From the NCBI GenBank assembly GCA_025603075.1, contig MU626336.1, forward strand, positions 27,781 through 91,780: DNA of 64,000 nt. Reading direction: 5' to 3'. Under the pieces are notes generated by a model, which worked only from the letters and a program-made list of their open reading frames with translations, was not told the origin of the DNA and did no database searches. Positions 1 to 12,932 of this stretch are shown in pieces. Source of the stretch: Neoconidiobolus thromboides FSU 785 (lineage: Eukaryota > Entomophthoromycota > Entomophthoromycetes > Entomophthorales > Neoconidiobolaceae). Each line of letters opens with the position of its first letter. The first letter of the stretch is position 1. Position numbers and translations under genes: made by a program.

Positions 1-124
1 ACTAATATAATATCCAGTCAATCATTTAAATTATTAATCAGTCAAAAAGCCAAGTATACGATAAAATTTGAAAAATAAAATAATGTTTAATTCTAAATTT
101 GTAAATCTCTCATTAATGATTATA

Positions 125-221
125 TGGGGATGTTTTTGATTTCATTACTTTTTCCATTTTTTAAGCGCTATTCGAGTGGAAAAATTGTCAGTAAAATTCT
201 CAAACAAAAAATACATTCTCA
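125..221 (+). mobile_element. TGGGGATG MITE, copy 1
   Basis: Short non-autonomous inverted-repeat element of 97 bp. It begins TGGGGATGTTTTTG, contains the internal AAGCGCTATT core, and ends in CATTCTCA, a one-step-degenerate version of CATCCCCA. A TA dinucleotide lies on each side (123-124 and 222-223). Same orientation as the copies at 45594, 54680, 63398 and 63899. No coding capacity. Confidence 0.85.
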
Positions 222-536
222 TATATATTATGTGATTTTAAAGAATAAAAAGATAAATAGCTGAATTCATATTAAAATCATAAACCTATAAATTGTTCGA
301 ACAAAATAGCATTTAGTTATAATACAAGTTCCGTCTGCATGTGAATATATATTTATAGCAGTTAATTTAAACACTTTACTTTTTAGTGTTTATTGATCTC
401 AAGAACTGTTGTATTACAGCCTATGAAAGAAGGTAAAGATACACAGAAGACATGATCAAACAAATCAGGTTAGTTATAAAATCAAAAGAAAGGTCAAAAG
501 ATAAAGATAAAATATAAAACTTCCTTAATCGTTGTT

Positions 537-1823
537 TCATTCTGTTAAAATCTCTACACCATCGTTAGTAATAAGAACAGTATGCTCAAATTGGGCAGAC
601 CTTGAACCATCTTCTGTAACAATAGTCCAGCCATCTGGCCACATCTTTCCAATTGGAGAGCCTTGGGATACTATTGGTTCAATAGTAAACGTCATACCAG
701 ATTGCATAATTCCTTCTTCTTGGTTTTCTATTAGAGTATTAAAATATGAAATTAAACCATTAAAATACTAATACCATGATGGAAGATTAGTGGTAACTCA
801 TGAAAATGAGCTCCGATTCCGTGCCCTGTTAATTCGTCAGAAACAGAAAATCCATTATCTTTAACGATTTCACTACAAAATAAATAATTTTTCACGAATA
901 ATATGTTAAGATTACCTTATGACTTTGCCAATCTTCTTAAATTCTACCCCTGGTCCACAGATAGATATAGCTTTCTCCATGGCTTTTTTTGTAACACTAA
1001 CTAATTTTTTTCCAGCATCATCCACGTCACCAACCATGAACGTAGCTGAAGTATCACCATGCACACCGTTTAAATAAACCTTTTAAATTTAATAACAGCA
1101 CTTAAATCTAACTAATGACTTACTGTAACATCGATGTTTATAATATCCCCATTTTTTAATGGCCGACTAATAAAACAGATTGATTTTTTTAAATCAATAT
1201 TTTTATATTATATTATATTACCTATCTGGTATTCCATGACAAATAACATTATTAATTGAAGTGCAGATAGATTTTGGAAATCCCATATAATTCAAAGTTG
1301 AAGGATAAGCGTTATTTTCTAATATAGCTTTCCTTAATGCGTCATCTATTTCTAAAGTAGTTACACCTTCCTTTTAAAATGATTTAAACCGTTTTATTTT
1401 AGAAAAGAAGCGGGTTACCTTGCACATACTACCACCTAAATGTAACATCTTTTTAGCTAATTTACAAGCTTTTCTCATCTTTTCAATCAACTCTTCATCT
1501 TTAATACCAATGACTTTTGACCATTCCTTTGGTTGTTTTGAATAAGCATAAGGTGGTTTGGCAATATTTTTTGGTATAATTTCATCAATATTTATACTTT
1601 CTACACCTAGAGATAATTTGGTTGGTACAATTAATGGATATTTTCCATACTGGTTTAAGTTAAGATAATCCAACTCTTCAAGTACTGTTTTTCGTTTATC
1701 TCTTGGTAGTAATGTTTTTAAATTTTGAGTGAAGTTTGCTTTAGTGATTTTATTGTTATTAAGTTGTAACAACACTTTATTAATCAATGTGTTATTGATT
1801 CTTTTTGCTGATAACTTTATCAT
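537..1823 (-). CDS. Methionine aminopeptidase type 1, probably mitochondrial
   Basis: Removes initiator methionine from new proteins; a pita-bread metalloprotease of the M24 family. Six exons join in phase: complement(537..727, 775..872, 916..1079, 1124..1166, 1222..1370, 1419..1823), giving 349 residues. After a linker comes the family block [10 protein letters not shown], then ICHGIPDSRPL, the metal-binding [16 protein letters not shown], the ELTGHGIG histidine region, FTIEP, and [11 protein letters not shown] near the end, so all five metal ligands appear present. The N-terminus ([19 protein letters not shown]) is basic and lacks the zinc fingers of the cytosolic MAP1 form, which suggests the MAP1D-like organellar type; targeting is inference. 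Two of the five introns end in AAAAG rather than YAG. Confidence 0.92.
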
Positions 1824-2010
1824 TTTAAAAAAGCGACTATTTTTTATTGAATATTAAAAATTATAAACTGTTAACTTGTAATTTGAATTGAAAAGTTAAA
1901 CCGGAAATATTAAAAACTTTAAAATTCATAAATATTTATATATTTGAAAATATCATTCAAAATGCAGTAAAATATATATTAACTCATCAATTATTCTGGT
2001 TTATTAGAAC

Positions 2011-2376
2011 TTAAGCATCAGCAATGGTGACTTCAACTTCGACTCCAGGTTCAATGGAGATGGAGGTGATTTGCTTAACAATCTCAGATGGAGAGTGGAG
2101 ATCGACAAGACGTTTGTGGATACGCATTTCATAACGATCCCAGGTCTTGGAACCCTCACCATTAGGAGTCTTACGAGTAGTGATCTTTAAGACTTTGGTT
2201 GGGAGACGAACTGGACCCTTAACTTTAAGTTGCTTATCTTTGGCACGGTTGATAAGATCAGAGCAAACTTTTTCAAGAGCTTGAACATTACGGGAAGTAA
2301 GAGTGATACGGATCTTGTGTACCTTAGCAGATACTTTTTCTTCTAATCCAGGTTTTCCTTTAGCGACGTAAGCCAT
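2011..2376 (-). CDS. RPS20: 40S ribosomal protein uS10 (S20)
   Basis: Small-subunit ribosomal protein of 121 residues, the usual length for eukaryotic uS10. It is encoded without a coding-region intron. The sequence shows the conserved [18 protein letters not shown] block, the GPVRLPTK segment, the [20 protein letters not shown] stretch and the C-terminal [15 protein letters not shown] typical of the family. The protein contacts 18S rRNA in the head of the small subunit. GC content is visibly higher and codon use more uniform than in neighbours, as expected for a highly expressed gene. Transcribed in the same direction as the upstream aminopeptidase gene, whose start lies 187 bp beyond its stop. 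Confidence 0.97.
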   Translation of the reverse strand: MAYVAKGKPGLEEKVSAKVHKIRITLTSRNVQALEKVCSDLINRAKDKQLKVKGPVRLPTKVLKITTRKTPNGEGSKTWDRYEMRIHKRLVDLHSPSEIVKQITSISIEPGVEVEVTIADA

Positions 2377-3814
2377 TTTTATACTTTAATAGAACTATTT
2401 ATTCGGCACAATGGCACAGAGGTGACTAAATAATCTTTTTAAAAAGAGTTGAGTTCGATATCCACGGTAAAAATTTTAAAATGAAAATTTTTTCAATTTT
2501 TTTAACCAATAATTTAGCTTAAATACAATGGGAGTTTTAAATTTTTCAGCTTCAAATTTCAAAAAAAAAAGTCAAAATAGTATTGAAAATGATTTATATT
2601 GAACTTTATAGCACTAAATTACTTAACTTATTATAATAATAAAGCTATTTCAATATTCATACTTTAGCGTTGTTTTTTTTGAATTTTTGAACCTTTATAT
2701 GTGTACATTTTGTAATTCTAAGTGATTATTTTAATTATGATTCCCTTTTAGAAATTTATGTCTAATTTGATTTAAATATGAAAATGCCTAACTTCAAAGA
2801 ATGGCTCATATAACAAGCTCTAGTTAACGTTGTTATTTACTGATGATTTATCGCTTTATACTATTAAGATATTTTTAGTTACTTCTATGTTCTAAAAGAT
2901 AGTTATTAAAGTTAATTGGCATATTAAGATAATAGTCTAAAACCTAACCTGTATTTGAAATATAAATTCGTTATATATTAATTTATAAATGATATTCTAA
3001 TCCACTTACTATATAAGTTTACAGGTTCTTCAAAAAAAGTAGTAGTCCATGATGGCTTCATACTTCGCTTATATAGAGATATATGGATATCATTATAATA
3101 CAATAGTTTTTGCAGTATAAAAATTGAAGAGTATGTTATTTTATACTTTTTGATGTTACTTCCAGTCAAATTACTTGATAAGTGTATGATAACAATAAGG
3201 TTTTATAAAATTCGAGAATCTTTATATATTACTATTGATAGTAGATGAAATGCGATATCAACCAATATCATAATAATTCAGAAATTTTAGTAATGATAAT
3301 ATTGGTAATCGATCATCTATAATAACAAATTGAATGTATTAGTTTTATTAATCTATCTCTTATTGATTTCATTTTCTTTTTAAATCCTAAATTCAGGCAG
3401 AATATTAGCTTTTATATCAAGGATAAGTTTGGTACAAATTGTGATTTTTATTACTTCAGGTGAACTTCATCCTAACATCTTTAATAGAGAGGATTTTCTT
3501 AAACATAAAATTTATACTTCAAGTTATTAATTTTTGTCACTGGTGGTTTATTTAAACGCAAAAGGCTATTCAAACAACTGCTGATCATGGGGAACACCTT
3601 TATCAGTTTTCTATAGTATAAATAATATAACTGAGTCTTAAATATACAAAGCCAATTATTTATCGAAAACTAAGTTTGTTTTTTTATTAAAATATAATAA
3701 CTTATTCAGCTTTTAAGTTAAGCGAACAAATAGCTAGAAGGAAAAAAGACATTCTTATATTAAACCGGTAGACTAATAAGACTTATTTTACTTAGTATCA
3801 AAATGTATTTACTG
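2377..3814. other. Gene-free AT-rich spacer
   Basis: About 1.4 kb upstream of the uS10 gene. The only open stretch (63 codons, minus strand, 2978-3169) has no recognisable motif and low-complexity composition. No MITE copy, tRNA or inverted repeat was found. The first part must contain the uS10 promoter. Confidence 0.6.
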
Positions 3815-4593
3815 ACTCTTTTTATCTCTTAAAGAATAGATATTTTTAGCGAATTTAAAAATAGGTAAATAAGCGGGCCTACATACATCAAATTAAAAAC
3901 AAGTGCTAGCTTTTGACTTAATGAAACACAGCCTGGTAAAAAAAACCTAATCCAGAACCAGCAAAAAATTGATTAATTTACAAAGCAGCAACATATTTTT
4001 GAAACTTCGGTCTATAACCTAAAACAGTAAAAGAATAGTATAAGTAGATTACTGTATGAACAAGGGAGCTAAATAGTACAAAAATTCCAGTACCTGGATT
4101 GGAGATGGTAAATAGATAAAATATACATAAAACTGCACCAGAATGATGGTGAGATTGTAAAAGAGATGGTACTCTATTTTTTAACAATAAAATTAAGGCA
4201 TTAATAAATTCCCAATATTTGGATAGATAAAAGAGCCATATATTAAGGTATATGCTTTGTATTCATACCGTTTGATTTTTATCAAAATAGACGTTATAGA
4301 GGGAATCACTATTTATAATAGTGCCATAGATGGTAGAAAATAAGGAGAAAAGGGGAAAAAGGAACAAATTGCTAAGTTAAGTTATGAAATAATATAAAGA
4401 CCTTGAAACCATCACTAGTTTTTGTATTTTTAGTTGTTTGCTTTTTTATATACTCAGTGTAAATCTTTGCAGCTATCAAATATGTGATTGATATAAAGGC
4501 AACACTGGGTTGACGGTTAAAACAAGGGTACCATTATGAGAGTGGTAAGCCTTGTCAATGAGTTATATCAATAAGATTGGAAATTGGAATCAT
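3815..4593 (-). pseudogene. Decayed ELO-family fatty-acid elongase
   Basis: Reading the minus strand from an ATG at 4593, the whole length of the intact elongase at 21952-22746 can be followed. Recognisable parts in order are the start (MIPISNLIDITH), a LPLS-WYP segment, FISITYLIAAKIYTEYIKK, KTSDGFKVFILFHN, NSDSLYNVYFDKNQ, WLFYLSKYWEFINALILLLK, VPSLLQSHHHSGAVL, YLYYSFTVLGYRPKFQKY and a degraded tail. It is broken by a TGA at a tryptophan position, TAA codons at glutamine positions, a frameshift near 4340-4380 and many stops in the last 50 codons. The middle (3978-4187) remains open. This is a paralogue on the opposite strand some 17 kb from the functional copy. Confidence 0.88.
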
Positions 4594-5436
4594 TATCAAA
4601 TAAGGAGTAAAAAAACATGTATTCGAAAAACATACTCCTTTTTATTTACTATTTTTTGAGGTGTATTCTACAATAAAATAAACTTTGAGTCAGTCATTCA
4701 AATACATCAATTAGGGTGTTATAGATAAAGCGATCTTATTAATTGACTATACCCCATTTATGTATTTGTTATGAATTGTTTTAAATGTATTTATTGAGTT
4801 ATTGAGTTATTGTTGTTATACTGTATTATTATAAAATGATTGAAATAAAAGTGTAAAATAAGATAATAAGCAGTTATATTAAATATTTAATGAATTGTTT
4901 TTTTACTTTGTTGTTGATAACTACACTTCGTCATTATAATTTTTGTAGAAAATTTAGTATCACTTGTTACAAAAGTTATTATAAAAACTGAAATATAATT
5001 AAATTAAATGGAGAGCTAATTGTAACTAAAGATATATGCTTGTTAAAATAAAGATCTCTGATAGATTGATTTATCTTTACAGTTTATAATTTTATAACTA
5101 TTTTATAGAATATACTATACTATATGCAATATTATAGCAAAACAAAAAAATATAGTTTGAGTAATTTAGATTCTATTAAGTTATTTATTATAATAATCTT
5201 ATTGTATAAGATAAATAACAAAATTTATAGGATATAATAGTGGCTGACTTTAAATTTTTAAATTTCAATCTGCCAATTTAAAAGCTAATAATCTTTTAAA
5301 CAAAAAGTTCAATCGACTTAATTGGTTCTTATAAACTTTAAAAGAAAAACATGAAAAAACAAAACAAAAAACTCAACAAAGATATTCAGTTCTTATTTTA
5401 TCTTTTTCAACTTTCAATTTCAATTCCCAATAGAAG
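4594..5436. other. Spacer upstream of the CDK gene
   Basis: About 840 bp of very AT-rich DNA between the elongase relic and the kinase start. No open frame with protein-like composition, no repeat copy and no RNA gene was recognised. The last 100 bp presumably hold the kinase promoter. Confidence 0.55.
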
Positions 5437-6665
<1,229 letters not shown>

Positions 6666-6958
6666 AAGTATTTACTGCAAGCTTTTTTGAATGCATATTT
6701 AATAGTTGAGGTTGTTGATTAGTTTTAGGTTGAATATATAAGTTGATGGGTAGCTTTTTGTTAAATAAAAACAAAACTGTTTTATGGGTTTATATTTTAT
6801 TTTAGTTTGATGTTTTTTAATTATCTTTAATGCATTTTTTTAAAGAATAAATCCCATGAATTAGTTTAAATTCAAAAAAACTCGAAAGACCCACTTTTTT
6901 TTAAAATCTCAAAAAATAGAATAAAATTCAATAATAAACCAGCAATTTACTTTTATAT

Positions 6959-8516
<1,558 letters not shown>

Positions 8517-8530
8517 TCTATTTAATGAAA

Positions 8531-8560
8531 TAATATAATATAATATAATATAATATAATA
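8531..8560. repeat. (TAATA)n microsatellite
   Basis: Six tandem copies of a 5-bp TAATA unit between the convergent deoxyhypusine synthase and FES1 genes, just after the stop of the former. It probably falls in the 3' untranslated regions. Confidence 0.85.
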
Positions 8561-8579
8561 ATAAAAGAAATAGATTGTT

Positions 8580-9948
8580 TTAATTGTTTAATTTAGCAAT
8601 TAATGTATCCCATTCTTGCTCAGTAAAAATATCATTAAATCGTTGTTTTAATGATTCTATGTTTTTTGCAATCGATTTTAAGTCTATATCAATCGATGAA
8701 TTTAATAAGGGTAAACTAGTAGATAATAAATGTAAATCCTATATAAAATAAAAAATTCAACGTAAGTATATAGATTCAATGTTTTAATAATATTAACTTA
8801 CTTTTTGTATTAAATCATCATCGTCATAATATTTTGATTCAGGTAATAAATACATAAGAAATGTATTTAATAAATTGGAATTTAACAATGGAGTTAAGAT
8901 AGTTGGTTCGTCAGATAATAATGAATTCATCATAAATAAGATTCGACTAATCACTTGTACATCAATGTCTAAACAATAGAAATAAAATTAATAAAATTAA
9001 TATAATTAATAGCGTTGTGATTAATTCATTTACCTTTTCTATTGACAATATTTTGAATTAATTGAAATCCGTTTAATGTTTGTAATTTAACTAACGATTT
9101 TTGATGATGTCTAGTGGCACCTAAATAATAAGAAAAACATGTCAAATAAAACACATAATAAAAAATAATCAACCTACAAGATAAAGCATAGATCAATTTA
9201 ATTAATACTTCTTTTTCACTTTCTTTTTCCATTGCTTGTAATAATGCTTCAAATCCATTATGTTGAATAAACTAAATATAATATAAAATAAACTAATAAA
9301 TAACGAATGATAAGAGTAATAAACATATAGAACTCACCGCTTCTTGGGCATCTGGATTATTTTGAGTAGCTGTACCCAATGTCCATGCTGTATATTTACG
9401 AATAACTGAATGCTCATTTTTCAATAATTCAATTAATGGAGCCCATAATTTTAATGGGGTTAAATCTATAGTTTAAAACAAAATTAATATGTTTGATATT
9501 ATTCATTTTTTATACAAATACTTACTTTTGGCATTATCAATATGTTCTACTAACTATAGGAATAAAGTAATGAGTTAATTTGATTTAAAAAAGCAATAAC
9601 AAAATTTTCTTTCTAAAAAATTACCATTTCTAAATTATCAAATGCAACTTCTCTTTGTTCTAAATCGACATTTTCATCAATAATTACTTGGAAATTTTCT
9701 AATTATAAAAAATAAGCCAACTAATAAACACAATAACTTTAAATAAAAATAGAACAGGAACGATAATAACAATAACAATATTTAATAATATTTAATTAAA
9801 ACTTACCTTTCATCATAGTAGCTTCACTTTTACCCAAAATAGCATCAATAACTTCCGGATCTAAATCTTTAACTGCCTCGTTGCTAGTTGCTTTAGCTAG
9901 CTCTTCAGGGTCACTGTTTTTAATTCCCCATTGTAATAATTTTTCCAT
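8580..9948 (-). CDS. FES1: Hsp70 nucleotide exchange factor FES1/HspBP1
   Basis: Armadillo-repeat protein that opens the Hsp70 ATPase domain and releases ADP. Eight exons: complement(8580..8738, 8802..8968, 9034..9120, 9178..9271, 9338..9465, 9526..9553, 9625..9698, 9807..9948), 292 residues, the size of fungal Fes1. The N-terminus MEKLLQWGIKNSD matches the Fes1 opening, followed by LDPEVIDAILGKSEA and armadillo-like repeats such as WAPLIELLKNEHSVIRKYTA, WTLGTATQNNPDAQEAFI and NGFEALLQAM. The C-terminus ends EWDTLIAKLNN. The exon at 9526-9553 is only 28 nt. Convergent with the deoxyhypusine synthase gene, with 63 bp between the stops. Confidence 0.93.
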
Positions 9949-10132
9949 TTTTTGAATTTGTATCAATTATAATTTAAACAAAAAAGATAAAAGCCAAATT
10001 AATTAAAGCCCTGATATTTGAACTAAACTTTGAGAATTAAATTGTTTCAGAATTTACTAGAAAAATTGGAAAAAAAATTCATTTCATCTTGATAATTTAT
10101 TTAAAAATCAAAAAGATTAATACAATACGAGT

Positions 10133-11194
10133 ATGGCAATTAAAAATAAAGTGATGGGAAAGGTAGTAAAGAGTAACAAAGATGAAACACTTTCGCACAA
10201 GGTAAAACAGGCTAAACAATACAGTATAGAAGGACAAGAGGAAGAAACTGTGGAAGAGGGTGAAGGAGAGAATGAAGAAGAAAACGAAGAAGGTGAAGGA
10301 GAGAGTGAAGAAGAAAACGAAGAAGAAAACAAAGAAGAGGAAGAAGGGGATTATATCGATGAAGATTTAGAAGAAGAAGAAGAGGATTATACCGACGAAG
10401 ATTTAGAAGAAGAACAAAGTTCCAAAGGCTTAAAGCCTATGGATGCAGCTAGTTTACAGAAATTCAATGAAAAGATTGAAAAAAGTGGGGTCGTTTATAT
10501 CAGTCGAATCCCGCCACGGTTCAAACCGAATAAATTAAAATCTCTGCTTGCACCATACAAACTGAAAATTGGACGAGTCTATTTTGCAGCAGAAGATGAA
10601 AGAGCTCGATTAAAGAGAAAGAAAATGGGTGGCAGTACAATAAAACATTATACTGAAGGTTGGATTGAGTTCATGGATAAAAAAAAAGCGAAGAGTTTGG
10701 TAAAATTGTTAAATAATACAAATATGGATAAAAGAAAACATGGTTATCATCATGAAGATATCTGGAATTTAAAATATTTACCAAAGTTTAAATGGCATCA
10801 TTTGACTGAGAGAATAGGTAAGATTCCAAATTTTATTGCTTATTTTTATATTCTTGTTAACTAGTTTCTTTAATTTAATATGGATTATTAATACTTTTTT
10901 TTAGCTTATGAAAAAGAAGTGCGTGCTCAAAGATTAAGAAATGAAATATCTATGGCTAAAAAGTTAAATCAGCAATATATTGATAAAGTGGAATTAAAGA
11001 AACAGATCGAAGGAATGGAAAGTAAAAAAGGAAACTCGAATAAAAATAAAATGGTCAGAAGTTTTCATCAAAGAAAAGTTCAAAATAGTAATGTAGAGAA
11101 TAATCATCATATTAAAAATGATAATAAGAAGAAAAAGAAAACCGAAGAAGATAAAGAGAAAGATTTAAATCAAGTATTAGATTCTATTTTTTAA
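10133..11194 (+). CDS. ESF2: Pre-rRNA processing factor ESF2/ABT1
   Basis: Nucleolar RNA-binding protein of the small-subunit processome. Two exons (10133..10817, 10905..11194), 324 residues. Residues 1-100 are a basic start followed by a long acidic run of Glu repeats; the RRM-like ABT1 domain follows from about residue 115, with VVYISRIPPRFKPNKL, IGRVYFAAEDE, TEGWIEFMDKKKAKSL and the family signature WNLKYLPKFKWHHLTE. The C-terminal 90 residues (EKEVRAQRLRNEISMAK onward) are a basic helical tail, Lys/Asn rich. The glutamate-rich region is simple-sequence DNA. Assignment is firm for the family. Confidence 0.93.
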
Positions 11195-11332
11195 ATAGAA
11201 AAGTTATTGAGGTTGGTGATAGAGATGGGATTTATAGATTTTTCATGAATAAAATTGAATATTTAATTTTGGATCTTTTTTTCAAACTTTTTATTTTTTT
11301 ATTTTTCGATTTTTTTAACTAAAATTTTAAGC

Positions 11333-12029
11333 ATGAAAGATAAGAAAGAAGGTAATTGATATAACAAAAACAAATGTTGTTGATACTAATTTATAATCAA
11401 TTTAAATAGAAAAAATGACAACTGAAGTAAGAAGATAATGATTATAATGATTATTTTATATACTAAGGGGATTAATTTAGAAAAAAGTTGATTCTTTAAA
11501 ACCATTGAAAGAAAAAAAAGAGAAGAAGGAAAAGAAAGAAAAGAAATCGAAAAAGAACACCGATATAACTGAAAAAGAGTGCAAAAAATCGAAAAAGGAA
11601 AAGAAGGGTAAGAAGGAAAAGAAATCGAAAAACTTGGAAATCGAAAAAGAAGAGATTGAAAAAGTAGAACCATCAAAACTTGAAATAAAAGAAACTTCAA
11701 CTGTTCAAACGGAACTTAAGGTAATTTTGTTTACTTAATCTTCAAATTTTTAAACCAATTTCTTTCTTCTCTAGCCTTCTACCGTCTCTTATGTTGGCAC
11801 CGATTGGAATCAATCTAGTTTTTCAGGAAATACTGAAAGAAAAAATAAATTTCTAAGATTAATGGGGGCAGGGAAAAGCGGTAATAAAGAAATCAAATCA
11901 ACTGGTGGTAAAGTATTGGATTCTCAACAGGAAAGCAAAATGTTTCAAGAGATGGAAAAACAATACCAGTTTGGTTTAGATTATAAAAAAGAGGGTTATA
12001 AAGGCAGTAAAAGAGGGTTGGGAGCGTAA
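11333..12029 (+). CDS. SMAP (small acidic protein-like) domain protein
   Basis: Four exons restore an open frame of 176 residues: 11333..11351, 11410..11426, 11481..11720, 11775..12029. The second exon is only 17 nt; initiation could instead be at the ATG within it (11415). Residues 12-85 are an extremely lysine/glutamate-rich coil (EKKEKKEKKEKKSKK). The C-terminal part carries the conserved SMAP-type pattern: a Trp, a spaced Phe, then RKNKFLRLMGAGK and a downstream EKQYQFGLDYKKEGYKG. Family members are nuclear or nucleolar proteins of poorly known function; nucleolar location here is inferred from the basic tract. No catalytic domain. Confidence 0.72.
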
Positions 12030-12270
12030 ATGAAGGAAAAGGGAATTTAAGGGAATAAATATAGAGCTAAAATAGTTATATGTTAAGATATACTTTTTAT
12101 TGATTTATTATGTTGATATTTGCTTGATTTTAAATTTTATTATTTCTATGATTTTTTTGATGCTTAATTTTCAGCCAATGACTTAAATTTCTTTTTAAAA
12201 GTAATCCTAAAAAATTATGATTCTAAAAGAATTAAACTTTTTTTTATATAAACACAAATTAAAATTTCAA

Positions 12271-12717
12271 ATGGCTTTAATTAAAACAATACAAACTACC
12301 TTTTTCCAATTTCGTTCTGTTTCACGAGTATCTATTTTACGAACATCATGTATCTCTAAATTTAATATGCAATCATTGACTTCAAGATTAAGTTTCACTC
12401 ATAACTTCCATTCGACTACTTTTAAATCCCAACTCACCTCTCAACAACAAGAGCTTATCGATAAAGTCCAAAATAACCCCGAGTTAATGAAATTGTTTAA
12501 TAACAAAGAAATTGTATTGCAGATTCAAAATTTGCAAAAATTATTAATCGAAAAAGGTATTGATATTAATAATTTAAAAGATATGGGTCCAATGAGTTTA
12601 TTTAAATTGATGAATGATAAAGATATTAAATTACAAGGCGAAAAGATTCAAGAATTAGTAATCAAAAATAATATTAAATTATCAGCTACTGATTTGTTGT
12701 CTTTATTTTCAAAATAA
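12271..12717 (+). CDS. Small predicted mitochondrial protein, function unknown
   Basis: Single-exon gene of 148 residues. The chosen ATG gives an N-terminus (MALIKTIQTTFFQFRSVSR...) rich in Arg, Ser, Thr and aromatic residues with no acidic residue for the first 60 positions, a typical matrix-targeting sequence. An in-frame ATG at 12217 would add 18 residues (MILKELNFFLYKHK) that spoil this, so the later start is preferred. The mature part, from about residue 62, is helical and acidic/basic: ELIDKVQNNPELMKLFNNKE resembles the NPEL motif of STI1-type repeats, but the similarity is too short to assign. Not recognised further. Confidence 0.7.
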   Translation: MALIKTIQTTFFQFRSVSRVSILRTSCISKFNMQSLTSRLSFTHNFHSTTFKSQLTSQQQELIDKVQNNPELMKLFNNKEIVLQIQNLQKLLIEKGIDINNLKDMGPMSLFKLMNDKDIKLQGEKIQELVIKNNIKLSATDLLSLFSK

Positions 12718-12932
12718 AAACTAATTTTAAAAAGCAATTATTTTATCATTATTATTACTATTATTTTAAGTCTTGAAAGTGGAATATCTCTAAGTGTTAT
12801 AGTTTCAAAAATATAACATTTCAAAATTTATTAATTTGCATTTGATTATTATATCACATTTTTTTATTAATAGAAACCAAATAATAGGTAAGTAATTAAT
12901 ATTAACTTATTTTAACTATTATTCATTTAAAT

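Noticed and set aside
295..305. TTGTTCGAACAA palindrome as a possible tRNA T-loop
   Set aside because: No acceptor or anticodon stem can be formed around it.
2978..3169. 63-codon minus-strand frame in the spacer
   Set aside because: No motif, low complexity, no upstream or downstream exon.
10117..10332. Minus-strand open frame rich in Ser and Pro opposite the ESF2 start
   Set aside because: It is the complement of the glutamate-rich GAA repeats of ESF2; composition is fully explained by the sense strand.
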